This document shows, one piece after another, positions 27,377-35,920 of a DNA stretch of 64,000 nt. This DNA comes from Planotetraspora mira (GTDB lineage Bacteria > Actinomycetota > Actinomycetes > Streptosporangiales > Streptosporangiaceae): NCBI RefSeq assembly GCF_016863275.1, contig NZ_BOOO01000013.1:248001-312000 (forward strand), given 5' to 3'. The first letter of the stretch is position 1. Every line of letters begins with the position of its first letter. The notes beneath the pieces were generated by a model. The model ran no database searches, was not told where the DNA came from, and saw only the letters and a list, made by a program, of their open reading frames with translations. Both the position numbers and the translations under genes were made by a program.

Positions 27377-27389
27377 GAGACCGTGAGAT

Positions 27390-27421
27390 CGGCGCGGCGG
27401 CACGACATGTGCGCCGCGCCG
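27390..27421. terminator. Terminator hairpin between convergent genes
   Basis: A 10-bp G/C stem, CGGCGCGGCG (27390-27399) and CGCCGCGCCG (27412-27421), with a 12-nt loop. It fills the 46-bp gap between the LamG gene and the convergent serine hydrolase gene. Confidence 0.75.
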
Positions 27422-27422
27422 G

Positions 27423-28469
27423 TCACGCGTTCTTCGGCGTGGACGACGTGGTGGACGTGGTGGACGTGGAGATCGCCTTGGAGAGCGCCTTGCGGACCAT
27501 CTCGGCGACGTGCTCGACGGTGGCGATGCCGTCTCCCATCGAGCGGGTGCGGCTCGACAGCACGGCGATCAGGTAGTCATGGTCGTCGCCCTGGACCCGG
27601 CCGATGCTGTTGATGGTCCACAGGTCCCCGTCGATCTTGCGGGGCAGCCAGCCGTTCTTGAGCGCCGTCGTGTCCTTCCGGCCCGCGGCGGCGCTGACCC
27701 CCCAGTCCTGCGACGAGACGACGTCGCCCATCAGGCCCAGGGCGTATCGGCGGTTCTTGGCGGTGAGCGGACTCTTCTTGGACGTCAGGGACTTCAGCAG
27801 GCGGATCTGGTCGGCCACGTCGGTCAGGGTGGCGCCCCAGTAGCCTGCCGGACCCACCGTCGTGTGGCGCAGCTTGAGCTTCTTGTTGGCGGCCGCAACG
27901 CCGTATGAGCCGCCGACCCGGTACCACAACGCGTCGGCGGCGTTGTTGTCGCTTTCAGTGATCATGCGGGTGGCCAGGGCGCGCTCGTCGCGGCTGAGCC
28001 CGCGCTTCTCCCGCTGGGCGCGCAGGAGGAGCGTCACAAGGATGTCGACCTTGACGATGCTCGCGGTGGCGTGCCGCATGTCGGCGTTGTAGCCGTAGGA
28101 CAGGCCCGTGGACAGGTCCTGGATCTGTACGGAGAGCTGGCCGGACCGGCCTTTCAGGTACGACCCGACGCGGCGGGTGAGGTCCTTGCGGGCCGACTTC
28201 GAGAAGACCGGCTTGGGAGTGGGGGTCGGCGTCGGACTAGGCGTGGGAGTCGGTGTCGGCGTCGGCGGCGGCACGGGGACGACGGCCTTGATCGTCGCAG
28301 AAGGGGAGGCCACGTGTGCCGCTCCGGAGCGCGCGGTGGTGGACCACGAGACGCCTCCGATCAGGGCCGTGACCGCCAGAACCGCCACTCCGGCACGGAG
28401 GACGCCCTGGTGCTTGGGCACAGGCCGCAGAGCGGCTCCGGGGGCGTCGCGGGGCCGCCTGAACGTCAT
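27423..28469 (-). CDS. Penicillin-recognising serine hydrolase (class A beta-lactamase-like)
   Basis: A 348-residue membrane-anchored protein. One membrane segment at about 24-44, a Pro-Thr repeat linker (69-86), then a class A fold domain. The active-site triads are SIVK (Ser137, Lys140), SDN (173-175) and KNG (271-273) in place of KTG. The omega-loop Glu-x-x-Leu-Asn of true beta-lactamases is not seen; that place reads TVGPAGYWGATLTD. It is therefore more likely a D,D-peptidase-type or other serine hydrolase acting on the wall than a resistance enzyme. ATG 28469 gives the short basic N-terminus expected before the anchor. Confidence 0.8.
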   Translation of the reverse strand: MTFRRPRDAPGAALRPVPKHQGVLRAGVAVLAVTALIGGVSWSTTARSGAAHVASPSATIKAVVPVPPPTPTPTPTPSPTPTPTPKPVFSKSARKDLTRRVGSYLKGRSGQLSVQIQDLSTGLSYGYNADMRHATASIVKVDILVTLLLRAQREKRGLSRDERALATRMITESDNNAADALWYRVGGSYGVAAANKKLKLRHTTVGPAGYWGATLTDVADQIRLLKSLTSKKSPLTAKNRRYALGLMGDVVSSQDWGVSAAAGRKDTTALKNGWLPRKIDGDLWTINSIGRVQGDDHDYLIAVLSSRTRSMGDGIATVEHVAEMVRKALSKAISTSTTSTTSSTPKNA

Positions 28470-28595
28470 GCCAGACAGGTTTATGCACGCATATTGGCCC
28501 AACCTTGGCCAAAGCTACAAATTTCCTGATCCAAATCACTCTGGTCCATGTGAAACCCCGGACACCCCCCGCCCCACCCCCACCCCCCCTCCGCG
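28470..28595. other. Promoter side of serine hydrolase and C-rich leader
   Basis: About 125 bp. The first 75 bp are AT-richer and probably hold the hydrolase promoter on the minus strand. From about 28555 the + strand is a C-rich tract like that before the 1.6 kb repeat array. Confidence 0.4.
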
Positions 28596-28753
28596 TGATC
28601 ATGCACAAGTTCGGCGACACGCGTCCGACCTGGTCCTCAGCCACGCGTGATCATGCACGGATTCGGGCGCGCACCCTTTGACGTGCGCGAATCGCAAGCG
28701 TGATCATGCACGGTCAGGCGTGCCGAAAGGGCTCCGCACAGACGACAGAGGCT
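28596..28753 (+). repeat. Second array of three 52-53-bp repeats
   Basis: Units start at 28596, 28648 and 28701 with TGATCATGCAC each time. The first two continue with (A/G)(A/G)TTCGG, and the first and second have GACCTGG or GACGTGC near unit position 33, as in the arrays at 1.6-2.1 kb. A C-rich tract precedes the first unit, the same layout as at 1595. The third unit runs into the terminator region. The two loci are 27 kb apart and both are intergenic. Confidence 0.85.
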
Positions 28754-28782
28754 CCGTACAGACATCTGTACGGAGCCTCTGT
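28745..28782 (-). terminator. Strong terminator hairpin downstream of the amidase gene
   Basis: A perfect 18-bp inverted repeat, 28745-28762 and 28765-28782 (ACAGAGGCTCCGTACAGA and its complement), separated by only two bases. It lies beyond the amidase stop on the minus strand. A partial direct copy of one arm (GGCTCCGCACAGAC) lies just beside it at about 28730-28743. Confidence 0.85.
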
Positions 28783-28798
28783 GTGGCCTGAGCCATGT

Positions 28799-28826
28799 GG
28801 CGAGCGGGGCGATCGCCCCGCTCGCC
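28799..28826 (-). terminator. 28-bp perfect palindrome just after the amidase stop
   Basis: GGCGAGCGGGGCGA followed by its exact complement forms an uninterrupted 28-bp palindrome four bases beyond the amidase stop codon. With the hairpin at 28745-28782 it makes a tandem terminator. Confidence 0.8.
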
Positions 28827-28830
28827 CGGC

Positions 28831-31167
28831 CTACTTGACGTAGGCGATGCCGTCCGTGGCGACGGTGGGCCGCGTGGCGGTGCCCGCCACCACGATCTTG
28901 ATGGTGTGCTTGGCGCTCGTGGTCCAGGACTTCGTCCAGATGATGTTCCGGTAGCTCGTCCCGGAGGCCTTGGTGTCGACCGTGGCGGTCTTGACGCCGT
29001 CCACGTAGACGTCGAAGGCGCCGGTGTTCGTCGCGCGCTTGACGATCAGGCCGACCGAGCGGCCGGTGAAGGTGTAGGTGGCGCTGGCGGTCTTCGCGGT
29101 GCTGTAGAGGATGCTGCCGCCGAGATAGGACGTGGAGGTCGTCGTCTTCCACGTTCCGACGCGCTTGGCGTTGGACTCGTAGAGGAGGGCGGCGGACTGG
29201 GTCACCGACGAGGTCTTCGTGTTCCCCGCCGCGTCGGACGCGCTCACCGACCACACGTTCCAGGCCAGGTTCTTCGACGTCGATGCCCACGAGGTCGCGG
29301 TCGCCGCCAGCGTGACCTTGGACGGCGAGGCGATCTTCATGGACTGCACCGACACGTTGTCCGTGGCCTTCCAGCGCAGGCCGACGGGGATCGTGCCTGT
29401 CGCGCCGACCGTGCCGGAGCTGATGCCGAGAGACGCCTGCGTGCTGAAAGTCGGGGCCGTCTTGTCCGTCACCACCGTGTAGGTCGGCGACGTCGCTGTC
29501 GTCCCGTTGATGTTGACGGCGCGCAACTGCACCTTGTGGGAGCCGGTCGCGAGGGTGACGCCGGCCGAGGTCGCCAGGTTGTAGGGCGTGGAGACGATGT
29601 TTCCGTCCACGAGGACCTCATACTTCGACAGCGCGGCCTGCTTGGCGGCCCAGGTGAGCGAGATCGTCCCCTTGGTGTAGTAGGTCGATCCCACCTTCGT
29701 GGCGCCCGTGATGCCGCTGAGGGCGATCGACGTGACCGGGGTCGTCCAGGTCTTGGCCGTCGTCCTGATGCCGGGGAGCGCCGCGTAGAGCTTCGTGCCT
29801 GGGCACGCCGTGGCGTAGCCGTCCCGGTGACCGGAGATCGTGTTGAAGGTGTAGGTACCCGGCTTGTACTTCCCGTTGTCGGCGGTGATCGTCATTGGGG
29901 TCGTGCCGGTCGGGTTACCGCCGGCCAGGCCGAGCTTCCACGCGGCGACCTTGGCGATCGCATCGAGGGCGGCCTTCGTCGGGGCGGGGTCGCTCGCCTT
30001 GTCGAAGCTGCCCAGCAGGGCGATTCCGGTGCTGGAGGTGTTGAAGCCCAGCGTGTGTGCGCCGATCACGGGCCTGTCGACCCCGCCCGCGCGACCCTCG
30101 AAGATCGTGCCGCACTTGTCGACCAGGAAGTTGTAGCCGATGTCGTTCCACCCGTTCGTCTCGACGTGGTACAGCATGATCCCCCTGATGATCGAGGGGG
30201 ACTCGGAACAGCTGTAGGTGTTGACGCCGTCGGTGTGGTGGACGAAGACCGCCTTGACCGTGGGCGCGTACTCGGGCGGATCGGTGACGAGCTTCTCGTC
30301 GGCGCCCCACGACGCTCGGGTCTTGATGGTCGGGCGGGGCGCGGTGCTCGCCGGGGCGGCCGCGAGCGCCTTCGCCGTCGGAGCCTCCGTCGGAGTCGCC
30401 TTCGGGGTCGCCGTCGCCTTCGGGGTGGCGCTCGGGGTCGTCTTCGGGGTGGAGCTCGGCGACGGCGAAGCGGGGGGCGTGGGCGTCGGGGTCGAGACCG
30501 GCGTCGTGGCCGGCTCCACGGGCGCGACGTCCCCGGCCGAGGGGCTCGGCTCGGACGCGGGCTCGGACGGCGCGTCGGGTTCCGTGGTGCTGACGGCTCC
30601 CGCGAGCGTCACGTCGCCCAACTGCCCGCCCGCGGCCCGGACCCCGGTCTTCCGCTTGCCGTTCCCCGGGTCGACGAGTTCGACGCGGAGTCCGCGGGGC
30701 AGGGTGGCGCCCTTGCCCGTCACGCGGACCTCCACACCGTTGGAGGGCCCCACCCACAGGGGCGCGGTGGCGCCGCGAGTCTGTCGATCGGTCGTGCTGC
30801 CCACGTCGGGCAGATCGTCGCTCTCGGCCTCGACCGGACGCCACGACGACCAGGTCCCGGAGGCGGTGCCGCGGGTGCGCACCTCCACCGCGCCGTCGAT
30901 GGCCTCGCGGGCGTTGTCCCAGCTCACGCCCAGCAGGCTGAACGGCTTGGTGGTCGCGGCCGGCAGGCCCTTGACCACCTGCTTGCCTGATCCGCCCGAT
31001 TGGCCGGAGGGCACGTCGCGCAGCGCGAGCGTGTTCACCTGCCCCGGAGCGGGGGGCTGGGCAGCCGGCGCCGCGGTCGACGACGGCCCGCCGACCACCA
31101 CGAAGGCCACGGCCGCGGCCGCCACAGGTACGACCGTGCTCAGCGCGACGATCATGCGCCTCTTCAT
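28831..31167 (-). CDS. Secreted PGRP-type N-acetylmuramoyl-L-alanine amidase
   Basis: A 778-residue exported wall hydrolase that should cut the amide bond between muramic acid and the stem peptide. Residues 1-33 are a signal peptide. A beta domain (about 60-190) is followed by a long Pro/Thr/Ser/Ala linker (196-280). The zinc amidase/PGRP domain (about 282-470) starts RASWGADEKLV and has ligand candidates His310/311 (VFVHHTDG), His447 (SGHRDG) and Cys455 (ACPG). Behind it lie three Ig/bacterial beta domains (about 480-778). ATG 31167 is chosen with GGAGA upstream; a much longer in-frame extension to 31452 is not protein-like. Confidence 0.9.
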   Translation of the reverse strand: MKRRMIVALSTVVPVAAAAVAFVVVGGPSSTAAPAAQPPAPGQVNTLALRDVPSGQSGGSGKQVVKGLPAATTKPFSLLGVSWDNAREAIDGAVEVRTRGTASGTWSSWRPVEAESDDLPDVGSTTDRQTRGATAPLWVGPSNGVEVRVTGKGATLPRGLRVELVDPGNGKRKTGVRAAGGQLGDVTLAGAVSTTEPDAPSEPASEPSPSAGDVAPVEPATTPVSTPTPTPPASPSPSSTPKTTPSATPKATATPKATPTEAPTAKALAAAPASTAPRPTIKTRASWGADEKLVTDPPEYAPTVKAVFVHHTDGVNTYSCSESPSIIRGIMLYHVETNGWNDIGYNFLVDKCGTIFEGRAGGVDRPVIGAHTLGFNTSSTGIALLGSFDKASDPAPTKAALDAIAKVAAWKLGLAGGNPTGTTPMTITADNGKYKPGTYTFNTISGHRDGYATACPGTKLYAALPGIRTTAKTWTTPVTSIALSGITGATKVGSTYYTKGTISLTWAAKQAALSKYEVLVDGNIVSTPYNLATSAGVTLATGSHKVQLRAVNINGTTATSPTYTVVTDKTAPTFSTQASLGISSGTVGATGTIPVGLRWKATDNVSVQSMKIASPSKVTLAATATSWASTSKNLAWNVWSVSASDAAGNTKTSSVTQSAALLYESNAKRVGTWKTTTSTSYLGGSILYSTAKTASATYTFTGRSVGLIVKRATNTGAFDVYVDGVKTATVDTKASGTSYRNIIWTKSWTTSAKHTIKIVVAGTATRPTVATDGIAYVK

Positions 31168-31482
31168 GAATCTCCGATCATTTGGTGGATCGATCCCGTT
31201 CACCGCGCCATGCCGTCGCCGGGAGAGGCCGGGAGAGGCCGGGGGAGTCTGCGGCTGCGAGCCAGGCAGTGCCGCGCCTGGTTTATCACAGATAGACCGA
31301 TCCTTCGCTTGGAAAGCGGCACCGCGCCTCACCGCTCGCAGGAGGAGGTGACACGCCGAGAGTGCGTCGGAAGGGTGGGGGTGGCGCGCCTGGGCTGGTG
31401 AGGGGCGAATCCGGACCAATTCAGAATGTTTCCTGTGTGATATAGCCCACATCGCCCCTCACGGCCGACCTCGGCGCCCCGA
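31168..31482. other. Intergenic region upstream of the amidase gene
   Basis: About 315 bp between egtD and the amidase. It must hold the amidase promoter. I looked for a c-di-AMP (ydaO-type) riboswitch, common before wall hydrolases in actinomycetes, and did not find its core motifs. A 10-bp direct repeat GGGAGAGGCC occurs twice at about 31221-31240. Confidence 0.4.
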
Positions 31483-32454
31483 TCAGCGCCGGAAGGAGAG
31501 CGACAGCCCGAACCTGCCCGCCCGGTCCGTCCACCAGTGGCGCAGGTCGAATCCGCTGGCGGCCAGCTCGTCCCGCACTCCCTCCGGACGGAACTTCGCC
31601 GAGATCTCGGTACGGATCTCCTCACCTTCGGCGAAGTGGGCGACCAGGTCCACGGCGGGAAGCCGTACCGACTGGCTGCGCAGGGAGCGAAGCCGCATCT
31701 CCATCCACTCGTTCCCGGCGTCCCACAACGCGTGATGGGCGAAGGCCGCCGGGTCGAAGTCGGCGCCCAGCTCCCGGTTGAGCACCCGGAGGACGTTGGC
31801 GTTGAACTCCGCCGTGACGCCGGCCGCGTCGTCGTAGGCCGCCACGAGGACGGCCGGATCCTTGACCAGGTCGGTGCCGAGCAGGAGGGCGTCGCCCGGC
31901 GACAGCGTGCCGTACAGATCGAGCAGGAACGCCGCCCGCTCGTCGGGAACGAGGTTGCCGATCGTGCTGCCGAGGAACGCCACCATCCGGCGTCCCATCC
32001 GGGGAAGCTCACTGAGGTGGGCGCCGAAATCGGCGATGACCGCGTGCACGGCGAGCTCGGGGTAGTCCGCCCGTAGCGCGTGCGCGGCGCTCATCAGCGC
32101 GCTCTCGCTCACATCCACCGGCACGTACCGGCTCAGTGTGCCCGCCGAACGCATCGCCCCGAGCAACAGCCTGGTCTTCTCCGAGGACCCCGATCCGAGC
32201 TCGACGAGCGTCTGCGCGCCGGCGGCCAAGGCGATGTCGCCGGCGTGGGCCACGAGGATCTCCCGTTCCGCCCGCGTCGGGTAGTACTCGGGCAGCCGGG
32301 TGATCTCCTCGAACAACTCGCTGCCCCGGGCGTCGTAGAACCACGCGGGCCGCAGCCGTTTGGGCTCGGAGGTCAGGCCGCCGAGCGCGTCGGCGCGCAG
32401 CGCGGCGTCGAGGTAGCCGGCGGACAGGTGGTTCTCGATGGTCAGCGTGGTCAT
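31483..32454 (-). CDS. egtD: Histidine N-alpha-methyltransferase EgtD
   Basis: A 323-residue SAM enzyme that trimethylates histidine to hercynine, the first committed step of ergothioneine synthesis. It has the family N-terminus (LTSEPKRLRPAWFYDARGSELFEEITRLPEYYPTRAE), the SAM loop VELGSGSSEKTR, and the EgtD-specific AFLGSTIGNLVPDE and SLRSQSVRLP. The length matches the family. It is the last gene of egtABCD; its ATG overlaps the egtC stop by 4 bp (32451-32454). Confidence 0.95.
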   Translation of the reverse strand: MTTLTIENHLSAGYLDAALRADALGGLTSEPKRLRPAWFYDARGSELFEEITRLPEYYPTRAEREILVAHAGDIALAAGAQTLVELGSGSSEKTRLLLGAMRSAGTLSRYVPVDVSESALMSAAHALRADYPELAVHAVIADFGAHLSELPRMGRRMVAFLGSTIGNLVPDERAAFLLDLYGTLSPGDALLLGTDLVKDPAVLVAAYDDAAGVTAEFNANVLRVLNRELGADFDPAAFAHHALWDAGNEWMEMRLRSLRSQSVRLPAVDLVAHFAEGEEIRTEISAKFRPEGVRDELAASGFDLRHWWTDRAGRFGLSLSFRR

Positions 32455-33209
32455 GGTTCCTCCGTGGCCGCGGTTTCGATGGGGGTCACCGACACCTCGC
32501 CGCGGCGGGCGACGAGCAGGCTTCGGTCCGGGACGTCGACCCATCCCGCGGTGTCGTCGGACGGCTCGGAGGCCACCACGACCCCGCGGTTGTCCACTCG
32601 GTAGGTGAGGGTGTCGCCGTAGGCCGTCGCGGCGATCGACTCTCCGTCGGTGATGAGCAGGTTCAGCCGGCCGCCCGCGTGCGAGGCCACCTCACGGACC
32701 GTACGGGCGAGGGCGGCCGCCATGGTCGCCCCTCCGGCCAGCCTGTGTCTGACCAGCGCCCACACGAGCGCGGAGTCCGTGCGGGCCGGCAGGTCGAGGA
32801 GCATCGCGGCGGGCAGCAGCCCGGCCAGCCCGGCCGCCGAGCCCGGCCAGCCCGTCACGATCCCGTTGTGGCTGAACAGGTGACGCCCGTCCCGGAAGGG
32901 ACAGGCGGCGGAGGCGCCGGGGGCGGTGCCCTCCGTCGCCGAACGGACGGCGGCGAGCAGCGCCCGGGTGCGGGTCACCCGCGCCACGTCGGCGAAGGAC
33001 TCGTCCGCCCACATCGGGACCGCCTGACGGTACCGGGCGGGCACCGGGTCGCCCTCGGCGTACCAGCCGGCGCCGAACCCGTCGACGTTGACCGTGCCGT
33101 ACCGCTGCCGCCGCGGGGCCCAGGCCTGACGGTGCAGCCCGAACGGCGGGTCGATCAACACCTCGCGCAGGGAGACGGGTTCGCCCAGGTAGGCCACATG
33201 ACGGCACAT
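32451..33209 (-). CDS. egtC: Gamma-glutamyl-hercynylcysteine sulfoxide hydrolase EgtC
   Basis: A 252-residue class II glutamine-amidotransferase-fold enzyme. The catalytic Cys2 follows Met1 directly (MCRHVAYLG), as required for an N-terminal nucleophile hydrolase. Further family marks are VNVDGFGAGWY, ACPFRDGRHLFSHNGIV and ARTDSALVWALV. It removes glutamate from gamma-glutamyl-hercynylcysteine sulfoxide made by EgtB. The start overlaps the egtB stop by one base (TGATG) and the end overlaps egtD by 4 bp. Confidence 0.95.
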   Translation of the reverse strand: MCRHVAYLGEPVSLREVLIDPPFGLHRQAWAPRRQRYGTVNVDGFGAGWYAEGDPVPARYRQAVPMWADESFADVARVTRTRALLAAVRSATEGTAPGASAACPFRDGRHLFSHNGIVTGWPGSAAGLAGLLPAAMLLDLPARTDSALVWALVRHRLAGGATMAAALARTVREVASHAGGRLNLLITDGESIAATAYGDTLTYRVDNRGVVVASEPSDDTAGWVDVPDRSLLVARRGEVSVTPIETAATEEP

Positions 33210-34519
33210 CAGGCGCCCTCGCCGGGCGCCGCGTCACGCGCTGTGCGGAATCCCGAGAAGATCTGCCGACGGATCGGGTAGTCCCAGTTGCGGAACGTGC
33301 CCCGGCAGGCGACAGGGTCGGTGGCGAACGAACCGCCGCGCAGCACCTTGTACTCGTCGCCGAAGAACACCTCCGAGTACTCCCGGTAGGGGAACGCGGC
33401 GAAGCCGGGATATCCGCGGAAGTCGCTGGAGGTCCACTCCCAGACGTCCCCGATCAGCTGGCGCACGCCGTAGGCGGAGGCGCCGGCGGGGTAGGCGCCC
33501 ACCGGGGCGGCCTGCAGGTGGCGCTGCCCGAGGTTGGCGTGCGCGACGCCCGGCTCCTCGTCACCCCACGGATAGCGCCGGGAGCGGCCGGTCGCGGGGT
33601 CGTGCCTGGCGGCCTTCTCCCATTCGGCCTCGGTGGGCAGCCGCCTGCCGGCCCACGAGGCGTACGCCTCGGCCTCGTACCAGCACACGTGCAGGACGGG
33701 CTCGTCCGGCGGGACCGGCTCGACGTGCCCGAACCGGCGCCGGAGCCACATGCCGTCTTCACGCCACCAGAACTTGGGACCGGTCAGCCCGGCGTCCTGA
33801 CGGTGGGCCCACCCCCGGGCCGACCAGAGCTCCGGCCGGTCGTACCCGCCGGCCTGGATGAACGCCAGATAGTCGGCGTTGCTCACCGGCACGGTGTCGA
33901 TCCAGTAGGCGGGCAGGTCCACCTGGTGCGCGGGCCGCTCGTTGTCCAGCGCCCAGGGCTCGGCCGACGTTCCCATGGTGAACGGCCCCGCGGGGACGAG
34001 CACCTCCTCCGGCCACCGTCCCGAGCTCGCCTCAGGCGGAGGGGCCGACAACACCGGGGTCCCGTCGCGTAACTGGTGGGTGGCCAGCATGGTCTCGTCG
34101 TGCTGCTGCTCGTGCTGCACGATCATCCCGAAGGCGAAGCCGTTCTCGACCAGCGGGCTTCCCTCGACGGGCGACCGCTCCAGCAGCCCGACCACCCGCT
34201 GTCTGACCGTCGCGATGTACCGGCGCGCCTCCTCGGGTGAGAGCAGGGGCAGCCTGGGCCGCTCGGCCCGTGGATGCTCGAACGCGTCGTACAGAGAGTC
34301 GATCTCGGGGCGCATGGGCTCCTGGCCGCCCACCGCGCGCAGCAGCCACAACTCCTCCTGGCTGCCCACGTGCGCCAGGTCCCAGACGAGGGGGGACATC
34401 AGCGCGGAGTGCTGCTTGATCAGGTCGTCCTCGTCGACGCAGCCGGTGAGCGCCAGGCTGCGCTCGCGGGCGGCGGTCAGCAGGTCGTAGGCGCGGCTGC
34501 GGATGTCTTCGCCGGTCAT
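33209..34519 (-). CDS. egtB: Hercynine oxygenase EgtB
   Basis: A 436-residue non-haem iron sulfoxide synthase that joins hercynine to gamma-glutamyl-cysteine with oxygen. The N-terminal DinB-like domain supplies iron ligands: His50 (DLAHVG), His136 and His140 in the HEQQHDE (HX3HXE) motif, close to the positions known in mycobacterial EgtB (51, 134, 138). The C-terminal half is a formylglycine-generating-enzyme-type domain (PTEAEWEKAARHDP, GDVWEWTSSDFRGYPGF, KVLRGGSFA). The start is ATG 34519, overlapping egtA by 4 bp; the same frame stays open upstream through egtA but that is not coding for EgtB. Confidence 0.95.
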   Translation of the reverse strand: MTGEDIRSRAYDLLTAARERSLALTGCVDEDDLIKQHSALMSPLVWDLAHVGSQEELWLLRAVGGQEPMRPEIDSLYDAFEHPRAERPRLPLLSPEEARRYIATVRQRVVGLLERSPVEGSPLVENGFAFGMIVQHEQQHDETMLATHQLRDGTPVLSAPPPEASSGRWPEEVLVPAGPFTMGTSAEPWALDNERPAHQVDLPAYWIDTVPVSNADYLAFIQAGGYDRPELWSARGWAHRQDAGLTGPKFWWREDGMWLRRRFGHVEPVPPDEPVLHVCWYEAEAYASWAGRRLPTEAEWEKAARHDPATGRSRRYPWGDEEPGVAHANLGQRHLQAAPVGAYPAGASAYGVRQLIGDVWEWTSSDFRGYPGFAAFPYREYSEVFFGDEYKVLRGGSFATDPVACRGTFRNWDYPIRRQIFSGFRTARDAAPGEGA

Positions 34520-35778
34520 GTACCGGCCTCCGTTCGGATCGGGTCGCGGATCTCGGAGCGGGGGGTGTCGTCGGCCGGGCAACGGCCGCGGCTGACGTAG
34601 GTGTCGGTGAAGCGCTCGACCGCCGTGCGGACGGCGCCGGGAGCGTCCATCCGGTCCAGCGCGTCCAGGGCGGCGGTGAAACAGGCGGACGCGGCGCCGG
34701 CCAACTCGCGGTCGGCCAGTCCCTGTGCGGCGGCCTGCCGCCAGGGCCCGGGCTCGAAGGGGTCCCAGCTCTCCGTCGCGGCCAGGGCCCGGTCGGCGGC
34801 CACGGGGTCCTCGACGAGCGCGGTGGTCACGGCCAGCGGGACGAGCCAGCCGTCGTCGCCGTGCTGGGCGTCGATCATCCGCAGCTCGAGCCAACCGTGT
34901 GGCCGTACCGGCGGGAACAGGGTGGTGAGGTGGTAGTCGACGTCCTCGCGGGTGACCGGACGGGGTCCCGCGCCCGCGAGCCAGTCCCGCAGCGTCAGGC
35001 CCAGCGGCACCTGCCACGGAGCCGGGCCGCGGACGCACATCACGGGCGCGTCCAGTGCGTACCTCGCCCACGCCTGCGCCGGGTCGGAACCGGCCGGGGG
35101 CGACGTCCTGCGAGGGTCGAGCTGGGCCCACACGGCCTGCCGCGTCGACTTCCAGCCGGTCGGCCTGCCGGCGTGACAGGGCGAGTTCGCGAAGGCCCCG
35201 ACCAGGACGGGCCCGATGGCGTGCGCCACCCGCCACCGGTGTTCCATCCCCGCGGGGCCGCCTCCGGGGAGCCCCGCGTCGAGGCACACCTGGACGGACG
35301 CCGTGCCGCACATCATGGTCCTGCCGTGCGGGCCCGCGCGGTCGAAGTAGCTCTCCATCGCCACGTACCGCGGGGCGTCCCGCACCCGCACCGGCGGGCG
35401 GTACGGATCGGCGCCGCCTCCGGACAGGCGCAGCCCGGCGGCGTCCATACCGGCGCGCATCCTCGCCATGTCGGCCGCCGCGGTCGCCACGGCGTCGCCC
35501 AGTGAGGGCGCCGCGGCGGAGCTGAGCTCGACCTGGCCGCCGGGTTCGCGTGAGATGCTGCCGGCCAGTTCACGCCCGTCCGGCAGCGCCGCCGTGACAC
35601 GGGCCGGGTCGACCTGCGCGTACGGATCACGCTCGTCGTGGACGAACCATTCCAGCTCGACCCCGACCGTTCCGGGCGGGCCGGTCGTCAGACAGGTCGT
35701 CGCGATGTATTCGATGGCGTCGTCGGCGCTCCACCTCGCCGCGCGCGGCGGCGCCTGTTCCCCTGATCCCCGATGCAC
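34516..35778 (-). CDS. egtA: Glutamate--cysteine ligase EgtA
   Basis: A 420-residue GCS2-family ligase producing gamma-glutamyl-cysteine, the sulfur donor for EgtB. Recognisable parts are VGVELEWFVHDE, EPGGQVELSSA, the metal/substrate region MMCGTASVQVCLD, and FANSPCHAGRPTGWKSTRQAVWAQLDP. It is the first gene of the egtABCD operon. The only suitable start is GTG 35778 with an AGGGGG-type site very close by. The upstream region faces a divergent sigma-factor gene, so the two promoters share 142 bp. Confidence 0.92.
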   Translation of the reverse strand: MHRGSGEQAPPRAARWSADDAIEYIATTCLTTGPPGTVGVELEWFVHDERDPYAQVDPARVTAALPDGRELAGSISREPGGQVELSSAAAPSLGDAVATAAADMARMRAGMDAAGLRLSGGGADPYRPPVRVRDAPRYVAMESYFDRAGPHGRTMMCGTASVQVCLDAGLPGGGPAGMEHRWRVAHAIGPVLVGAFANSPCHAGRPTGWKSTRQAVWAQLDPRRTSPPAGSDPAQAWARYALDAPVMCVRGPAPWQVPLGLTLRDWLAGAGPRPVTREDVDYHLTTLFPPVRPHGWLELRMIDAQHGDDGWLVPLAVTTALVEDPVAADRALAATESWDPFEPGPWRQAAAQGLADRELAGAASACFTAALDALDRMDAPGAVRTAVERFTDTYVSRGRCPADDTPRSEIRDPIRTEAGT

Positions 35779-35920
35779 GCCCCCTTGGTCTCAGGAGGAC
35801 GGCCAAGCGTTACGGACGTCGTCGACTATTTCGTCGCCGGATGTCGGTTGTTCAGATCGGCCTCCGCTCGGCCTCCGCGGCCATCCGCCTCTCGCCGAAA
35901 TGTCAGGAGGGCCGGTTAGA
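35779..35920. promoter_or_regulatory. Divergent promoter region, egt operon / ECF sigma gene
   Basis: The 142 bp between egtA and the sigma gene must hold both promoters. I looked for a SigR-type GGAAT-N18/19-GTT promoter on both strands and found no clear match. AGGAGGG at 35905-35911 is the ribosome site of the sigma gene. Confidence 0.5.

Noticed and set aside
27950-27968. Another TGATCATGC copy
   Set aside because: It lies inside the serine hydrolase coding sequence, has no 53-bp neighbours and is explained by the protein code.
31168-31482. c-di-AMP (ydaO) riboswitch before the amidase gene
   Set aside because: The conserved core motifs were looked for on the minus strand and not found.
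34520-35311. Extended EgtB protein of 700 residues
   Set aside because: The frame is open by chance through the egtA gene; EgtB homology begins at ATG 34519 and egtA occupies this DNA in another frame.
35779-35920. SigR-type promoter (GGAAT-N18/19-GTT) in the egtA/sigma intergenic region
   Set aside because: No convincing match on either strand at the right distance from the starts.
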